From Flavobacterium selenitireducens (GTDB lineage: Bacteria; Bacteroidota; Bacteroidia; Flavobacteriales; Flavobacteriaceae), in NCBI RefSeq assembly GCF_014748335.1, contig NZ_JAAVIY010000002.1:288840-352839 (forward strand): a stretch of 64,000 bases of DNA. Direction: 5' to 3'. The notes under the pieces are model-generated. The model had not been told where the DNA came from, did no database searches, and worked only from the letters and a program-made list of their open reading frames with translations. Of this stretch, positions 10,203 through 19,319 are shown one piece after another (within the stretch, counting starts at the first letter, position 1; each line of letters starts with the position of its first letter). The translations under genes were made by a program, and so were the position numbers.

Positions 10203-11201
10203 TCAGAGCGAATTCCGCAATATTAGCGAACATTTGTTGGCAACGCTTTTCTTGCGTCCGTCGAGGATGAGCTTTGCCATAAGTTTTCCCATGGTTTCGA
10301 AGTCGGTAGAAATCGTGGAAATCCCGCGCTCGACCACTTTTTTCAACGGCGTCTCGTTATAGGAAACGATTCCGAAATCGATGCCCGACGACAATTTTTG
10401 CTTTTTCGATTTTTCTATGACTTTCACGAGATCGCGGTCGTTCGGGATGATGTAAACCTCGCCTTGTTCGATATTGCGGTTGTCGAATTCGGATATGATT
10501 TCGTAGTCGAACCGGAAATCTTCACAAAAATTCACGAATCCCTGCTTCATGCCCAACGGCTCGCGAAAACCCGGAAAGATCAGGATGAGTTTGCAGTATT
10601 GGTCGATGCGGCCCTTTCCTTCTTTAAGCGCATGGTAGATGTCCGACACGAAATTCTGGTGAACGCCGGGATAATTGGCCAGGGCGTCGCTCGTTTGGTC
10701 AAGGATAAAAACTTCAGAAGTCGGCAAGGTAGCGATGCATTGAGCCGCATTTACCAAATTGGCCGGCATGATCACGTATTTGGTGTAAATTCCGTTGTTG
10801 TCTTCGATGAGCTTGGCGAACATTTTCTCGTTGAAATGATGGAACGAAATGTCGACCTGTACGTCTTTTCCGATGTTTTCAAGAAACGCATTATACAAAT
10901 CTTCCTTGAACGAATTGAGTTCGTCGAACAGCAAAAAAATCTTCTCGCGTATGCTGACCTCAGTGCTTTTGACATAATATCCTTTAGCCGGTATGGCCAG
11001 GATGATGCCGCGTTTCTTCAATTCTTCGTAGGCGAGCAGGACCGTATCACGCGAGAGCCCGAATTCGAGGCACACTTTATTGACCGACGGCAAACGGTCG
11101 CCTTTGACCAAAATTCCTTCTGAAATGGCCTTTTCAAGCGATGCAATGATCTGTCGGTACTTTGGAACTCCGGAATTGTTTTGTATCGAAATAAGTTTCA
11201 T
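10203..11201 (-). CDS. GntR-family repressor with a LacI-type sugar-binding domain
   Basis: 332 residues: an N-terminal winged helix (about 8-75, KYRQIIASLEKAI...LPSVNKVCLEFGLSRDTVLLAYEELKKRG) of the GntR class joined to a periplasmic-binding-protein-like effector domain (about 90-325), the AraR-like architecture. It would bind operator DNA as a dimer and release it on binding a sugar. It is divergent from galM, GH53, GH53, galK and galT, so control of galactan/galactose use is the obvious role; effector identity (galactose, arabinose or an oligosaccharide) is inferred only from context. The start ATG at 11201 lies about 100 bases from the galM start, a gap that should hold the operator. Confidence 0.88.
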   Translation of the reverse strand: MKLISIQNNSGVPKYRQIIASLEKAISEGILVKGDRLPSVNKVCLEFGLSRDTVLLAYEELKKRGIILAIPAKGYYVKSTEVSIREKIFLLFDELNSFKEDLYNAFLENIGKDVQVDISFHHFNEKMFAKLIEDNNGIYTKYVIMPANLVNAAQCIATLPTSEVFILDQTSDALANYPGVHQNFVSDIYHALKEGKGRIDQYCKLILIFPGFREPLGMKQGFVNFCEDFRFDYEIISEFDNRNIEQGEVYIIPNDRDLVKVIEKSKKQKLSSGIDFGIVSYNETPLKKVVERGISTISTDFETMGKLMAKLILDGRKKSVANKCSLILRNSL

Positions 11202-11269
11202 GCAATGAACTTTGTTTGCAAATATATAAAAACTGGTAGGTATCGGTATGGAATTTTTTGATCAAGGGT

Positions 11270-11277
11270 TAATTTTG
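11270..11277 (+). promoter_or_regulatory. -7 element of the galactan/galactose operon
   Basis: TAATTTTG is an exact TAnnTTTG match 24 bases before the ATG at 11302. It argues for that ATG rather than the in-frame ATG at 11248. No convincing -33 TTG at the usual distance, which would suit a regulated promoter. Confidence 0.45.
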
Positions 11278-11301
11278 GATTTCACAATCGGCAACAAAAT
11301 C

Positions 11302-12354
11302 ATGAAGCTAAAACAGATATCCAACTTTGTAGAACCCATTTTTGAGAAAGTGTTTGGTTTTGCAGATGATACGAAAACGGCCGGTCTGTTCACGCTCCAA
11401 AATGCCAAAGGCCTTCGGCTGCGCATTACAGATTATGGCGCGACGGTAGCTTCGCTCGAGGTTCCGCTCAAGTCCGGCGAACTGGTCGATGTCGTTTGCG
11501 GATTCGATTCGGTCGAAGATTATATCGCGTCGTATGCGCTTCCGTCAGCACCGTATTTCGGGACGACGATCGGTCGCTACGCCGGAAGGATCGCTGGCGG
11601 ACGCTTCAGCCTCAACGGAAGGCAAATCGTCCTCAATGCCAACAACGGCTCCAATACACTTCACGGCGGAATAACAGGATTTGGGCAAAAAATATGGGAA
11701 GTCAGGCGGAGGTCGCCGGGAAATAACCCTTCGATCACTTTTGGGTTGACAAGCCCTGACGGAGACGAGCATTTTCCAGGTGAACTCACGATTGAGCTTA
11801 CTTATACGTTGACCGACGAAAACGAAGTCATACTGGAATACAAGGCCATCACAAATCGCGATACGGTGGTGAACCTGACGCATCACAGTTATTTCAACCT
11901 CGACGGACACGACAGATCGGTGCTCGGCCAGCAACTTTCGGTAAACGCCAATAAAATCCTCGAGGTCGATCCTGAAAATATCCCGACGGGCCAATTTGTC
12001 GACCTCGACGGCCACGCTTTCGATTTTTCATCGGCCAAAGACGTTCCCGAATCGATTGACAACACTTTTGTACTTGATAGTGATTACGGTCTGGCCGCGA
12101 CGCTCTTCAGCCCAAAAAACCAACTTAAAATGTCCGTTTTTACGAATCAACCCGGCGTGCATATTTACGTTGGCGGGAATTGCTTCGGAAAGCTGGAAGG
12201 CAAGAAAGGCGCGAATTACCACGCATCGAGCGGCATCTGTTTCGAGACCCAAAACTATCCGGATGCGCCCAACCACAAACACTTTCCGAGCGCCACACTC
12301 GAAAAAGACTCTATTTATCACCACAAAACCATCTATAAATTCCAATCTTATTGA
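11302..12354 (+). CDS. galM: Aldose 1-epimerase (galactose mutarotase)
   Basis: Interconverts alpha- and beta-D-galactose, feeding galactokinase in the Leloir pathway. The 350-residue protein has the family marks GRYAGRIAGG, the NGSNTLHGG substrate loop, and NLTHHSYFNLDGH with the catalytic histidine; the general-base glutamate lies in the C-terminal SSGICFETQNYPDAPNH block. Started at 11302 it has no signal peptide (MKLKQISNFVEP), so it is cytoplasmic; the 11248 ATG would add 18 unconserved residues upstream of the likely start site. First gene of the operon; its stop codon is 2 bases before the next ATG. Confidence 0.93.
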   Translation: MKLKQISNFVEPIFEKVFGFADDTKTAGLFTLQNAKGLRLRITDYGATVASLEVPLKSGELVDVVCGFDSVEDYIASYALPSAPYFGTTIGRYAGRIAGGRFSLNGRQIVLNANNGSNTLHGGITGFGQKIWEVRRRSPGNNPSITFGLTSPDGDEHFPGELTIELTYTLTDENEVILEYKAITNRDTVVNLTHHSYFNLDGHDRSVLGQQLSVNANKILEVDPENIPTGQFVDLDGHAFDFSSAKDVPESIDNTFVLDSDYGLAATLFSPKNQLKMSVFTNQPGVHIYVGGNCFGKLEGKKGANYHASSGICFETQNYPDAPNHKHFPSATLEKDSIYHHKTIYKFQSY

Positions 12355-12356
12355 CT

Positions 12357-13439
12357 ATGAAAAAATACTTCATTGCGTTGGGCCTTGCCGCGATTTTCGC
12401 CTTGCCCGCGTGTTCGGGAAGCGATGATTCGGGTTCGGGCAGCGTAAACGACCCGGTTGCGGACGAATTCATCCGCGCGGCTGATATCTCGACATTGCCT
12501 GAAATCGAAGCCGAAGGAACGGTATTCTACGCAGGGGAAACCGCCGAAGATCCGGTAACGACGCTCAAAAACGCGGGAGTGAACTGCGCCCGCATCAGAA
12601 TCTGGCACAATCCTTCGAACGGCCATTCCGGCATACAGGAGGTCAAGGCGTTGGCTCAACGTGTTAAAAATGCGGGCATGAAAGTTTGGCTCACCGTCCA
12701 TTATTCCGATACATGGGCCGATCCCGGTCAGCAATTGGTTCCGTCGGCATGGAGCGCTTTGTCGTTTGACGAGCTTAAAATCGCTGCCGAAAACTACACG
12801 TCCCAAATCCTGACCGAAATCGATCCCGACATCATCCAGATCGGGAATGAAACCAACGACGGTTTGCTTTGGCCTGCAGGCAGATTGTCGGCGAACGAAA
12901 CACAGTCGGTGGCGTTGTTTCAGGCCATCAGCCAAAAAATCAGGACGCAATCGCCCGACGCGAAAATCATGTTGCATTACGCCGGGATTTCGGGAGCCGA
13001 GTGGTTTTTCAGTAAAATGTCCGACATCGACTACGATTACATCGGATTGTCGTATTATCCGGTTTGGCACGGTTCAAACGTTGCGCTGTTGACAAACCTT
13101 ATCGACACGCTGGGAGCTTCCCACGACAAAAAAGTGCTGATTGCCGAAACCGCTTACCCGTTTACATTAGGATGGAACGATTGGACGAACAACATCGTGG
13201 GCGAGCAAGGCCAGCTCGTCCCGGGTTATCCGGCTACACCGATTGGACAAAAAGGGTTTTTGAGGACGATTCGCAATATCGTAGATGCCTCTCCTCACGG
13301 ACACGGTTTCGCTTATTGGGGAGGAGAATGGATTGCATTTCGCGGAACCGAAGCCACGAACGGCTCGACGTTTGAAAACCAGGCGCTTTGGGATTTCGAT
13401 CACAAAAAGTTGCCCGTTATGGACGCTTTCAACCCGTAA
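12357..13439 (+). CDS. GH53 endo-beta-1,4-galactanase, lipoprotein
   Basis: Cuts beta-1,4-galactan (type I arabinogalactan, the side chain of pectin). 360 residues with lipobox LPAC; CSGSDDSGSGS after it is acidic, like the lipoprotein export signals of Bacteroidota, so the enzyme is probably on the cell surface. The TIM barrel carries the acid/base Glu 165 (IQIGNETNDG) and the nucleophile Glu 264 (VLIAETAYPF), plus WLTVHYSDTWADPGQ. It starts 2 bases after galM (an in-frame TTG at 12351 overlaps the galM stop and is less likely). It is the probable first step of the pathway, producing oligosaccharides for the second GH53. Confidence 0.93.
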   Translation: MKKYFIALGLAAIFALPACSGSDDSGSGSVNDPVADEFIRAADISTLPEIEAEGTVFYAGETAEDPVTTLKNAGVNCARIRIWHNPSNGHSGIQEVKALAQRVKNAGMKVWLTVHYSDTWADPGQQLVPSAWSALSFDELKIAAENYTSQILTEIDPDIIQIGNETNDGLLWPAGRLSANETQSVALFQAISQKIRTQSPDAKIMLHYAGISGAEWFFSKMSDIDYDYIGLSYYPVWHGSNVALLTNLIDTLGASHDKKVLIAETAYPFTLGWNDWTNNIVGEQGQLVPGYPATPIGQKGFLRTIRNIVDASPHGHGFAYWGGEWIAFRGTEATNGSTFENQALWDFDHKKLPVMDAFNP

Positions 13440-13526
13440 GGCGAATTTTGCTTCGCCATGAGGATTGATCCGCCAACGTCACGCCAAACAAACGACACTA
13501 AAAATCAAAAGCGATAAAACTGACAC

Positions 13527-14624
13527 ATGAAAAAAATTCTTATGTTACTAATGCCGTTCGTAGCGATTGCGCAAACCAAGCCTGTTTATTTGGGCGCTGA
13601 TTTGTCGTACGTCAACGAAATCGAGGACTGCGGCGCCTATTTCCAAAACAAAGGCAAAAAAGTCGACCCGTTCCAGCTTTTTGCAGACAAAGGGTCCAAC
13701 CTCGTGCGTTTGCGGTTATGGCACGATCCGAGCATCAATTCGTATTCCGGTTTTGCCGACATCAAAAGGTCCATTAAACGATCAAAAGCGACAAAAACGG
13801 CGGTGTTGCTCGACTTTCACTATTCCGATGTTTGGGCCGATCCCGCCCACCAGGAAATGCCAAAGGCTTGGAAGGGCGCGAAAGATTTGAAGACGCTCGG
13901 CGACAGCATCTACAATTACACGTTGAATACGCTGCTGAAACTCCACAAAGAAAACCTGCTCCCTGAAATGGTCCAGGTGGGCAACGAAACCAATAGCGAA
14001 ATCCTGCAACCCACAGAAAAGGCCAAAGACGATATCGACTGGAAGCGCAACGCATTCCTGTTCAACAAAGGGATTTCCGCCGTTCGCGAAGCCTCGAAAC
14101 GCACCGGACGCAAAATCGAGATCATGCTGCACATCGCACAGCCGGAAAACGCGCTCAAATGGTTTGCGGAAGCCAAGACAAATGGAGTCGTCGATTACGA
14201 CTGGATCGGGATTTCGTATTATCCGCTGTGGTCGGAGTACAAATTCGACCGCGTTCCCCAAGCGATCAAAACCTTGGTGGACACTTACAAAAAACCGCTT
14301 TTGGTCGTGGAGACGTCTTATCCGTACAACATGGAAAATGTAGACGGCGCGAACAATATCCTCAATGATAAGGCGCTTATCGACGGTTATCCCGCCACGC
14401 CCGCCGGCCAAAAAAAATATATGGTAGATTTGACTCAAATCGTGCTCAAAGCCGGTGGAAACGGCGTGATTTACTGGGAACCTGCCTGGGTGACCTCGAG
14501 TTGCAAAACGCTTTGGGGACAAGGCTCGCATTGGGAAAACGCTACGTTCTTCGACTCCAAAAACAACAATGAAGCGCTCGAAGCCTTCGACTTTTACGAC
14601 CTCAAACAGTACAAGATAAAGTGA
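13527..14624 (+). CDS. GH53 endo-beta-1,4-galactanase, periplasmic
   Basis: Second galactanase, 365 residues, with a plain signal peptide (MKKILMLLMPFVAIAQ) and no lipobox, so it is likely periplasmic. Catalytic residues are Glu 154 (MVQVGNETNSE) and Glu 262 (LLVVETSYPY); the barrel also carries DFHYSDVWADP. It resembles the first GH53 in layout but is clearly diverged, so this is not a recent duplication. A surface plus periplasmic pair suggests two-step depolymerisation, with this enzyme shortening imported oligogalactans. It overlaps galK by four bases (GTGA), so the two are translationally coupled. Confidence 0.93.
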   Translation: MKKILMLLMPFVAIAQTKPVYLGADLSYVNEIEDCGAYFQNKGKKVDPFQLFADKGSNLVRLRLWHDPSINSYSGFADIKRSIKRSKATKTAVLLDFHYSDVWADPAHQEMPKAWKGAKDLKTLGDSIYNYTLNTLLKLHKENLLPEMVQVGNETNSEILQPTEKAKDDIDWKRNAFLFNKGISAVREASKRTGRKIEIMLHIAQPENALKWFAEAKTNGVVDYDWIGISYYPLWSEYKFDRVPQAIKTLVDTYKKPLLVVETSYPYNMENVDGANNILNDKALIDGYPATPAGQKKYMVDLTQIVLKAGGNGVIYWEPAWVTSSCKTLWGQGSHWENATFFDSKNNNEALEAFDFYDLKQYKIK

Positions 14625-15820
14625 AAAAGAAAAAGCTCATAGAAAACACGGCCTCGCATTTCGCCCAGGTTTTCAATGCCCAGCCTGCCCATATTTTCCT
14701 GGCGCCGGGGCGCATCAACATCATTGGCGAGCATGTCGATTACAACGACGGCTACGTGTTGCCGGCCGCGATCAACAAATACATCTGTTTTGCGGTTTCG
14801 GCCAACGATTCGGGCGAGGTGAATTTCGTGGCGAAAGATCTGTCGGATGCCCATCATTTCCGACTATCGGACGAGATAAAGCCCATCGACAAAATGTGGG
14901 CGAACTACATGCTCGGCGTACTTTCCCAACTCAAGGAAAAAGGATTGCGACTGCAAGGATTCGACGTCGTTTTTTCGAGCAACATCCCAATGGGAGCTGG
15001 GCTTTCGAGTTCGGCGGCTTTGGAATGTGGCTTCGGTTACATGCTCAATAAGTTGTTCAGCCTCGGGTTGTCCAAAAAGGAAATCGCGCTAATCGGGCAA
15101 CAATCCGAGCACACGTTCGCCGGCGTAAACTGTGGCATCATGGATCAGTTCGCTTCGGTTTTCGGAAAAAAAGACCACGTTTTCAAACTGGATTGCAACA
15201 CGCTCGAACACGACTACCACCCGGCCGATTTCACCGAATATTCCGTATTCCTGCTCGATTCCAAAGTAAAACACACCCATCTCACTTCCGGTTACAACGA
15301 CCGCCGACGCGAGGCTGCCGAAGGGTTGGACATCCTCAAATCGAAATTTCCGCAGGTAAAGACGTTTCGCGACCTAACCGTCGCTCAGGTCGATGCGCAC
15401 CAGGAAGAGCTCGGCGATGTGCGTTACAGGCGTTGCCATTTTGTCGTCGGTGAGATCGGCCGCGTTCTCGAAGCCGTCGAAGCTTTGGAGCGTTCGGACT
15501 TCAAAAAATTGGGTAACTTAATGACCCAAACCCACCACGGACTCAGCAAGGAATACGAGGTAAGCTGTGAGGAAATCGACTTTCTCGTCGATCGCGCGCT
15601 TGCCGAAAAAGACATCCTGGGCTCGCGAATGATGGGCGGCGGTTTCGGCGGCTGCTCGATCAACCTCGTCAAAAAAGGCGCAAAAAAAGAGGTGGTCAAC
15701 CGCATTTCCGAAGCGTATCAAAAGCAATTCGATATCGAACCCGCCGTCTACAAAGTCAAGATTTCGGACGGATGCAAAGAGTATAAAAAATTTAAGGGCG
15801 CTGCGACGGCTGGGGAATAA
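14621..15820 (+). CDS. galK: Galactokinase
   Basis: Phosphorylates alpha-D-galactose to galactose 1-phosphate with ATP. 399 residues of the GHMP family: the galactokinase signature APGRINIIGEHVDYNDGYV, the ATP loop PMGAGLSSSAAL, and the C-terminal MMGGGFGGCSINLV. The start is a GTG at 14621 overlapping the stop of the second galactanase as GTGA; no ATG is available near, and MKKKKLIENTASHFAQVF precedes the conserved region by the usual distance. galT follows after a 154-base gap that holds a dispersed repeat. Confidence 0.95.
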   Translation: MKKKKLIENTASHFAQVFNAQPAHIFLAPGRINIIGEHVDYNDGYVLPAAINKYICFAVSANDSGEVNFVAKDLSDAHHFRLSDEIKPIDKMWANYMLGVLSQLKEKGLRLQGFDVVFSSNIPMGAGLSSSAALECGFGYMLNKLFSLGLSKKEIALIGQQSEHTFAGVNCGIMDQFASVFGKKDHVFKLDCNTLEHDYHPADFTEYSVFLLDSKVKHTHLTSGYNDRRREAAEGLDILKSKFPQVKTFRDLTVAQVDAHQEELGDVRYRRCHFVVGEIGRVLEAVEALERSDFKKLGNLMTQTHHGLSKEYEVSCEEIDFLVDRALAEKDILGSRMMGGGFGGCSINLVKKGAKKEVVNRISEAYQKQFDIEPAVYKVKISDGCKEYKKFKGAATAGE

Positions 15821-15851
15821 TCCCGATAATCACATCATCCGGAAGGCCGTC

Positions 15852-15943
15852 GCCGGGCTGTCCGCTGTATCTTTTGCCAAACCTTAAAGGTTTTGAAAAC
15901 CTTGGAGGTTTCCAGCAAAAGGATGCCGCTTCCATCCCTAGCG
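15852..15943. repeat. Dispersed repeat element, copy A
   Basis: Ends GGCTGTCCGCTGTATCTTTT and AAAAGGATGCCGCTTCCATC match copy B at 24182-24262 almost base for base. The core (about 15879-15911) differs: a near-palindrome of AACCTTAAAGG and CCTTGGAGGTT type. It fills most of the galK-galT gap and may fold in the operon mRNA. Confidence 0.85.
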
Positions 15944-15974
15944 CAAAACAGTGTCCCAAACAAGATCCTGACCA

Positions 15975-17030
15975 ATGAAAGAGTTCAACCATAACAACGA
16001 TCCGCACCGCCGCTACAACCCGTTGATAAACGAATGGGTTTTGGTGTCTCCTCACAGGGCAACCCGTCCGTGGCAGGGGCAAACCGAAGAAGTCAACCAG
16101 GAAACGCGCCCGGAATTCGACCCGACCTGTTATTTGTGTCCCGGCAACGTGCGCGCCAATGGCGAACAAAATCCTGCCTACGAATCGACTTACGTATTTG
16201 ACAACGACTTTGCGGCACTCAAACAGGAGGAACTTCATTTCGAGGAAAACCCAGACGAGTTTTTCTTCAAAGCCCAACCGGAGCGCGGCATCTCTCGTGT
16301 CGTTTGTTTTTCGCCCCGTCACGACCTCACCTTGCCCGAAATGGATTTGGAAACCATCGAAAACGTCGTCAAAACCTGGCAGTTCCAATATGAAGATCTC
16401 GGGAAGATCGACTTTATCAACCACGTCCAAATATTTGAAAATAAGGGCGCGATCATGGGATGCTCGAACCCGCATCCACACGGGCAAATTTGGGCGCAGT
16501 CGTCCCTTCCGACTTTGGTTCGGAAAACGCAGGACAATCTTTCGGCATATTACCAAAAGCACGGCAAGACGTTGCTCGAAAATTATCTGGAACAGGAACT
16601 TGAAAAGAACGAGCGCATCGTCATCGACAACGAGCATTTCGTGGCTTTGGTTCCGTTTTGGGCGATCTGGCCGTTCGAGACCATGATCATTAGCAAACGA
16701 CCGGTTTCCAAAATCACCGATTTTACGCCGGTTGAAGTTTCGGATTATGCGAAGACACTAAAAGAATTGACCTCGAAATACGACAACGTCTTCAACACCT
16801 CGTTCCCTTATTCATCAGGAATCCACCAGGCGCCGACAGATGCGAAAGAGCATCCGGAATGGCACTTCCACATGCATTTTTATCCGCCTTTGTTGCGTTC
16901 GGCATCAGTGAAAAAATTTATGGTCGGATATGAAATGATGGGAGAATCCCAACGCGACATCACGCCCGAAAAAAGCGCCGAATTGCTAAGAAGCTTATCT
17001 TCGGTACATTACAAAGCGAAGGACGTTTGA
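15975..17030 (+). CDS. galT: Galactose-1-phosphate uridylyltransferase
   Basis: Exchanges UMP between UDP-glucose and galactose 1-phosphate. 351 residues of the HIT superfamily. The nucleophilic histidine is in NPHPHGQIW (His 167 and His 169); the zinc ligands include CYLC early in the protein, and HFHMHFYPP near 295 completes the second histidine cluster. Last intact gene of the galactan/galactose operon; no UDP-galactose 4-epimerase (galE) is in the window. No clear terminator follows before the broken regulator at 17103. Confidence 0.95.
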   Translation: MKEFNHNNDPHRRYNPLINEWVLVSPHRATRPWQGQTEEVNQETRPEFDPTCYLCPGNVRANGEQNPAYESTYVFDNDFAALKQEELHFEENPDEFFFKAQPERGISRVVCFSPRHDLTLPEMDLETIENVVKTWQFQYEDLGKIDFINHVQIFENKGAIMGCSNPHPHGQIWAQSSLPTLVRKTQDNLSAYYQKHGKTLLENYLEQELEKNERIVIDNEHFVALVPFWAIWPFETMIISKRPVSKITDFTPVEVSDYAKTLKELTSKYDNVFNTSFPYSSGIHQAPTDAKEHPEWHFHMHFYPPLLRSASVKKFMVGYEMMGESQRDITPEKSAELLRSLSSVHYKAKDV

Positions 17031-17102
17031 TCGGCATATGACAAAATGCGTATTTCGCGAGCGCTTTGTTATCTTTATCATTGTGAGGAGATTCCGATGA
17101 CA

Positions 17103-17316
17103 TGAGAAAACGCATTTGCATACTGGAAGACGACCGCGATTTGCGCGAAGCGAAAAGGAAATCCTCGACCAGCTTTCAAAAGGCCAAATGAACAAGGAAG
17201 TGGCTTATCACTGCGACATCAGCGCGGGAACCGTTCGCAAGCACATCCAGAATATCTACGAAAAAATGCACGTCAATACGCGTATCGAGGCGGTCAATCT
17301 GTACTTAAAACGATGA
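17103..17316 (+). pseudogene. NarL-type response regulator with a large internal deletion
   Basis: The ATG at 17103 opens a typical receiver start (MRKRICILEDDRDLRE), but after about 16 residues the sequence jumps, in another frame, to the end of a LuxR-type helix-turn-helix domain (SEKEILDQLSKGQMNKEV, then TVRKHIQNIYEKMHV, then EAVNLYLKR). An intact regulator of this class has about 210 residues, so some 130 codons including the phospho-acceptor aspartate are gone. GCGCGAA next to the junction near 17150 could be short homology used by the deletion. The C-terminal frame stops at 17316, overlapping the next reading frame as ATGA. Confidence 0.8.
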
Positions 17317-17927
17317 GGTTTGTATGGCTGCTTTTTGTGTTCTTTAGCCTTCCGGTTTTAGCACAGGTGTTGCCTGAAACCAAAATGGCATCGGAATACC
17401 GGCAATGCACATCTAAAAAATGCCGTCTCAAAACGTCTTTTTCGTTGGCGGAATATTACATGGAAGCTGACCAGATCGCCAAATCCCAGCAATGGCTTGA
17501 GATTACCAAAGAGCTCAATCGCGTCCATGCCCGGGATACGATGTCGTATTATATATAAAGCCTTCAGTCCGAGTTTTTCTTCTATTACATGGGGCTTTTC
17601 CAGTTTGTCGTCCAGGAAGCCCAGAAAGCGCTTACCGTCGCAAAAGTCCAAAACGACTGTATGTTGATCGCGGACGCTTACCTTTTCATCGGGATCAATC
17701 ATTTCGAGATGAATCAATTCAGCAAGGCAGAAGTCGCGTTATATGGTGCCAAGCGCTATTTCGCGAAGAATTCTCGAAAACGGCTGCGGTTTTTGGTGCG
17801 CAACGAGCATATCTACAACAATATCGCCCGGTTGAAACTCGCCCAAAACCGATTGGATTCCGCGGTTCAGGTAAAGGCAGTGCACGAAAAAAAGGCGTCC
17901 AAAACGGGCGCCTTTTCATTTATCTGA
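17313..17927 (+). pseudogene. TPR-containing sensor protein remnant (premature stop, 3' truncated)
   Basis: Begins with a signal peptide (MRFVWLLFVFFSLPVLAQ) and TPR-like helices (SLAEYYMEADQIAKSQQWLE). A TAA at 17556-17558 interrupts the frame after MSYYI, and similarity to TPR segments resumes in the same frame (LIADAYLFIGINHFEMNQF, YNNIARLKLAQNRLDSAVQ). It then runs into the nuo terminator with no kinase or output domain. In Flavobacteriia such proteins are often TPR-containing histidine kinases next to NarL-type regulators, matching the broken regulator immediately upstream; the kinase identity is inference. Both genes are dead. Confidence 0.7.
17887..17916 (-). terminator. Terminator of the nuo operon
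   Basis: Minus-strand stem AAAAGGCG/CGCCTTTT with a loop of 10-11 bases and a long T run, 18 bases after the nuoN stop. The other strand also ends in a T-rich tract, so it may work in both directions. Confidence 0.85.
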
Positions 17928-17934
17928 GAACAAT

Positions 17935-19305
17935 TTACTTGATGAGATTAATTACCGCCGAAGGATACAAACCGATCGCAATATTAAGCAAAATCGCCAC
18001 AACACCGACGGCGTAGAACAAGAACGGAACCGGTTTTTTGTCCTCGGTTGGCTCTTGCGTATACATTGCTAAAATTACTTTGAAATAATAGCCGACACTG
18101 ATGATCGAGTTAATCACGGCTGCGATGACGACAATCAGGTATCCGGCCTGGATATTTGAGGTGAACAACGCAAACTTTGCGAAGAATCCTGCGAAAACAG
18201 GAATTCCGGCCATTGAAAGCAAGGCGGCGGTCAGTACGGCGGCCAGCACAGGGCGCGTTTTGCCGAGACCGTTAAAATTGTAGGTATCTTCGTTGGACTT
18301 GTTTCGCGTCACGTACAAAACAATTGCGAACGCAGCGATTCCGGCAAGGGCGTAAGCCGAAGCGTAATACAGCAACGTTCCCGCCGATGTCTTGATGTTG
18401 AGCAAGGTCATCAACATGAAGCCTGCGTGGGAAACACCCGAAAACGCAAGCATTCTCTTGATGCTCGCCTGGCGCAGCGCCATAACATTGCCGACCGTCA
18501 TCGAAGCAATCGAAATGACCATGATCACGATCTCATATTCATAGTAAATATTGGCGTTCATGCCCGTGAGCAATTTGTAAAACGTAGCCATGGCCACCAC
18601 TTTTGCAAGCGTGCTCATCAAGGCGGTAGTCAACGTTGGGGAACCTTCGTAAACGTCCGGGGCCCAGAAGTGGAATGGAACGGCAGCGATCTTGAACAAC
18701 ATCCCGATGCTAAGCAAAACGATTCCGATAAAGAACCAGTCCGGCAATTCAGCAGATCCGGTCAGTTCCGAAATCTCGACGATATCGAACGTTCCCATCG
18801 CTCCGTAAATCAGGCAAATTCCGAACAAAATGATACCGGACGCGAACGATCCCAAAAGGAAATATTTCATTCCGGCTTCGTTGCTCCTTATGTTGAGGCG
18901 CTGGCTTGCGGCCAAAATGTATAGCGAGATCGAAAGCACTTCGATTCCAAGAAAGAACATCGACAGGTTGCCGAACGACACCATTGCGACCGCTCCCGCG
19001 AGCATAAACAATTTGATGGAGACAAAATCCGAAATCTTGGTTTGCGCATCCCGGTAAAAGTCGCCGCTTAAGGCGATCAGGAAAATGCCGAGAACGACGA
19101 AAAGTGCAGAAAAAGAAACCGAGAAATCGTTCGTCACGATCATGTTGCTGTAGTGGCTCTCGACTTTGCCGTAATCGGCTACCGTGATGCCCAATGTTCC
19201 CAAAAGCCCGACGATGGTCAATGGAATGATCGCCTTTCGCACATTTGCGATCTCCAACAAAAGGCATAAAACACCTAATCCAGTTATTGCCAGTAATGTA
19301 TTCAT
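17935..19305 (-). CDS. nuoN: NADH-quinone oxidoreductase subunit N
   Basis: Antiporter-like membrane subunit of complex I. 456 residues with about 14 hydrophobic segments and the Proton_antipo_M core (MYFLLGSFASGIILFGICLIYG, FKIAAVPFHFWAPDVYEGSP with the conserved Lys, and the LAFSGVSHAGFML stretch). Last gene of the operon, 14 bases after nuoM, with the terminator just beyond. Uses MNTLLAITGLGVL as start. Confidence 0.95.
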   Translation of the reverse strand: MNTLLAITGLGVLCLLLEIANVRKAIIPLTIVGLLGTLGITVADYGKVESHYSNMIVTNDFSVSFSALFVVLGIFLIALSGDFYRDAQTKISDFVSIKLFMLAGAVAMVSFGNLSMFFLGIEVLSISLYILAASQRLNIRSNEAGMKYFLLGSFASGIILFGICLIYGAMGTFDIVEISELTGSAELPDWFFIGIVLLSIGMLFKIAAVPFHFWAPDVYEGSPTLTTALMSTLAKVVAMATFYKLLTGMNANIYYEYEIVIMVISIASMTVGNVMALRQASIKRMLAFSGVSHAGFMLMTLLNIKTSAGTLLYYASAYALAGIAAFAIVLYVTRNKSNEDTYNFNGLGKTRPVLAAVLTAALLSMAGIPVFAGFFAKFALFTSNIQAGYLIVVIAAVINSIISVGYYFKVILAMYTQEPTEDKKPVPFLFYAVGVVAILLNIAIGLYPSAVINLIK

Positions 19306-19319
19306 GTCTTATTGTGGAA

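Noticed and set aside
11230..11255. GGTA direct repeats (ACTGGTAGGTATCGGTATGG) as GntR operator
   Set aside because: They lie in the right gap but are not palindromic, as expected for a dimeric GntR protein, so I did not list them as a site.
15792..16637. 281-codon minus-strand frame over galT and repeat A
   Set aside because: Opposite strand of galT; no motif and no plausible start context.
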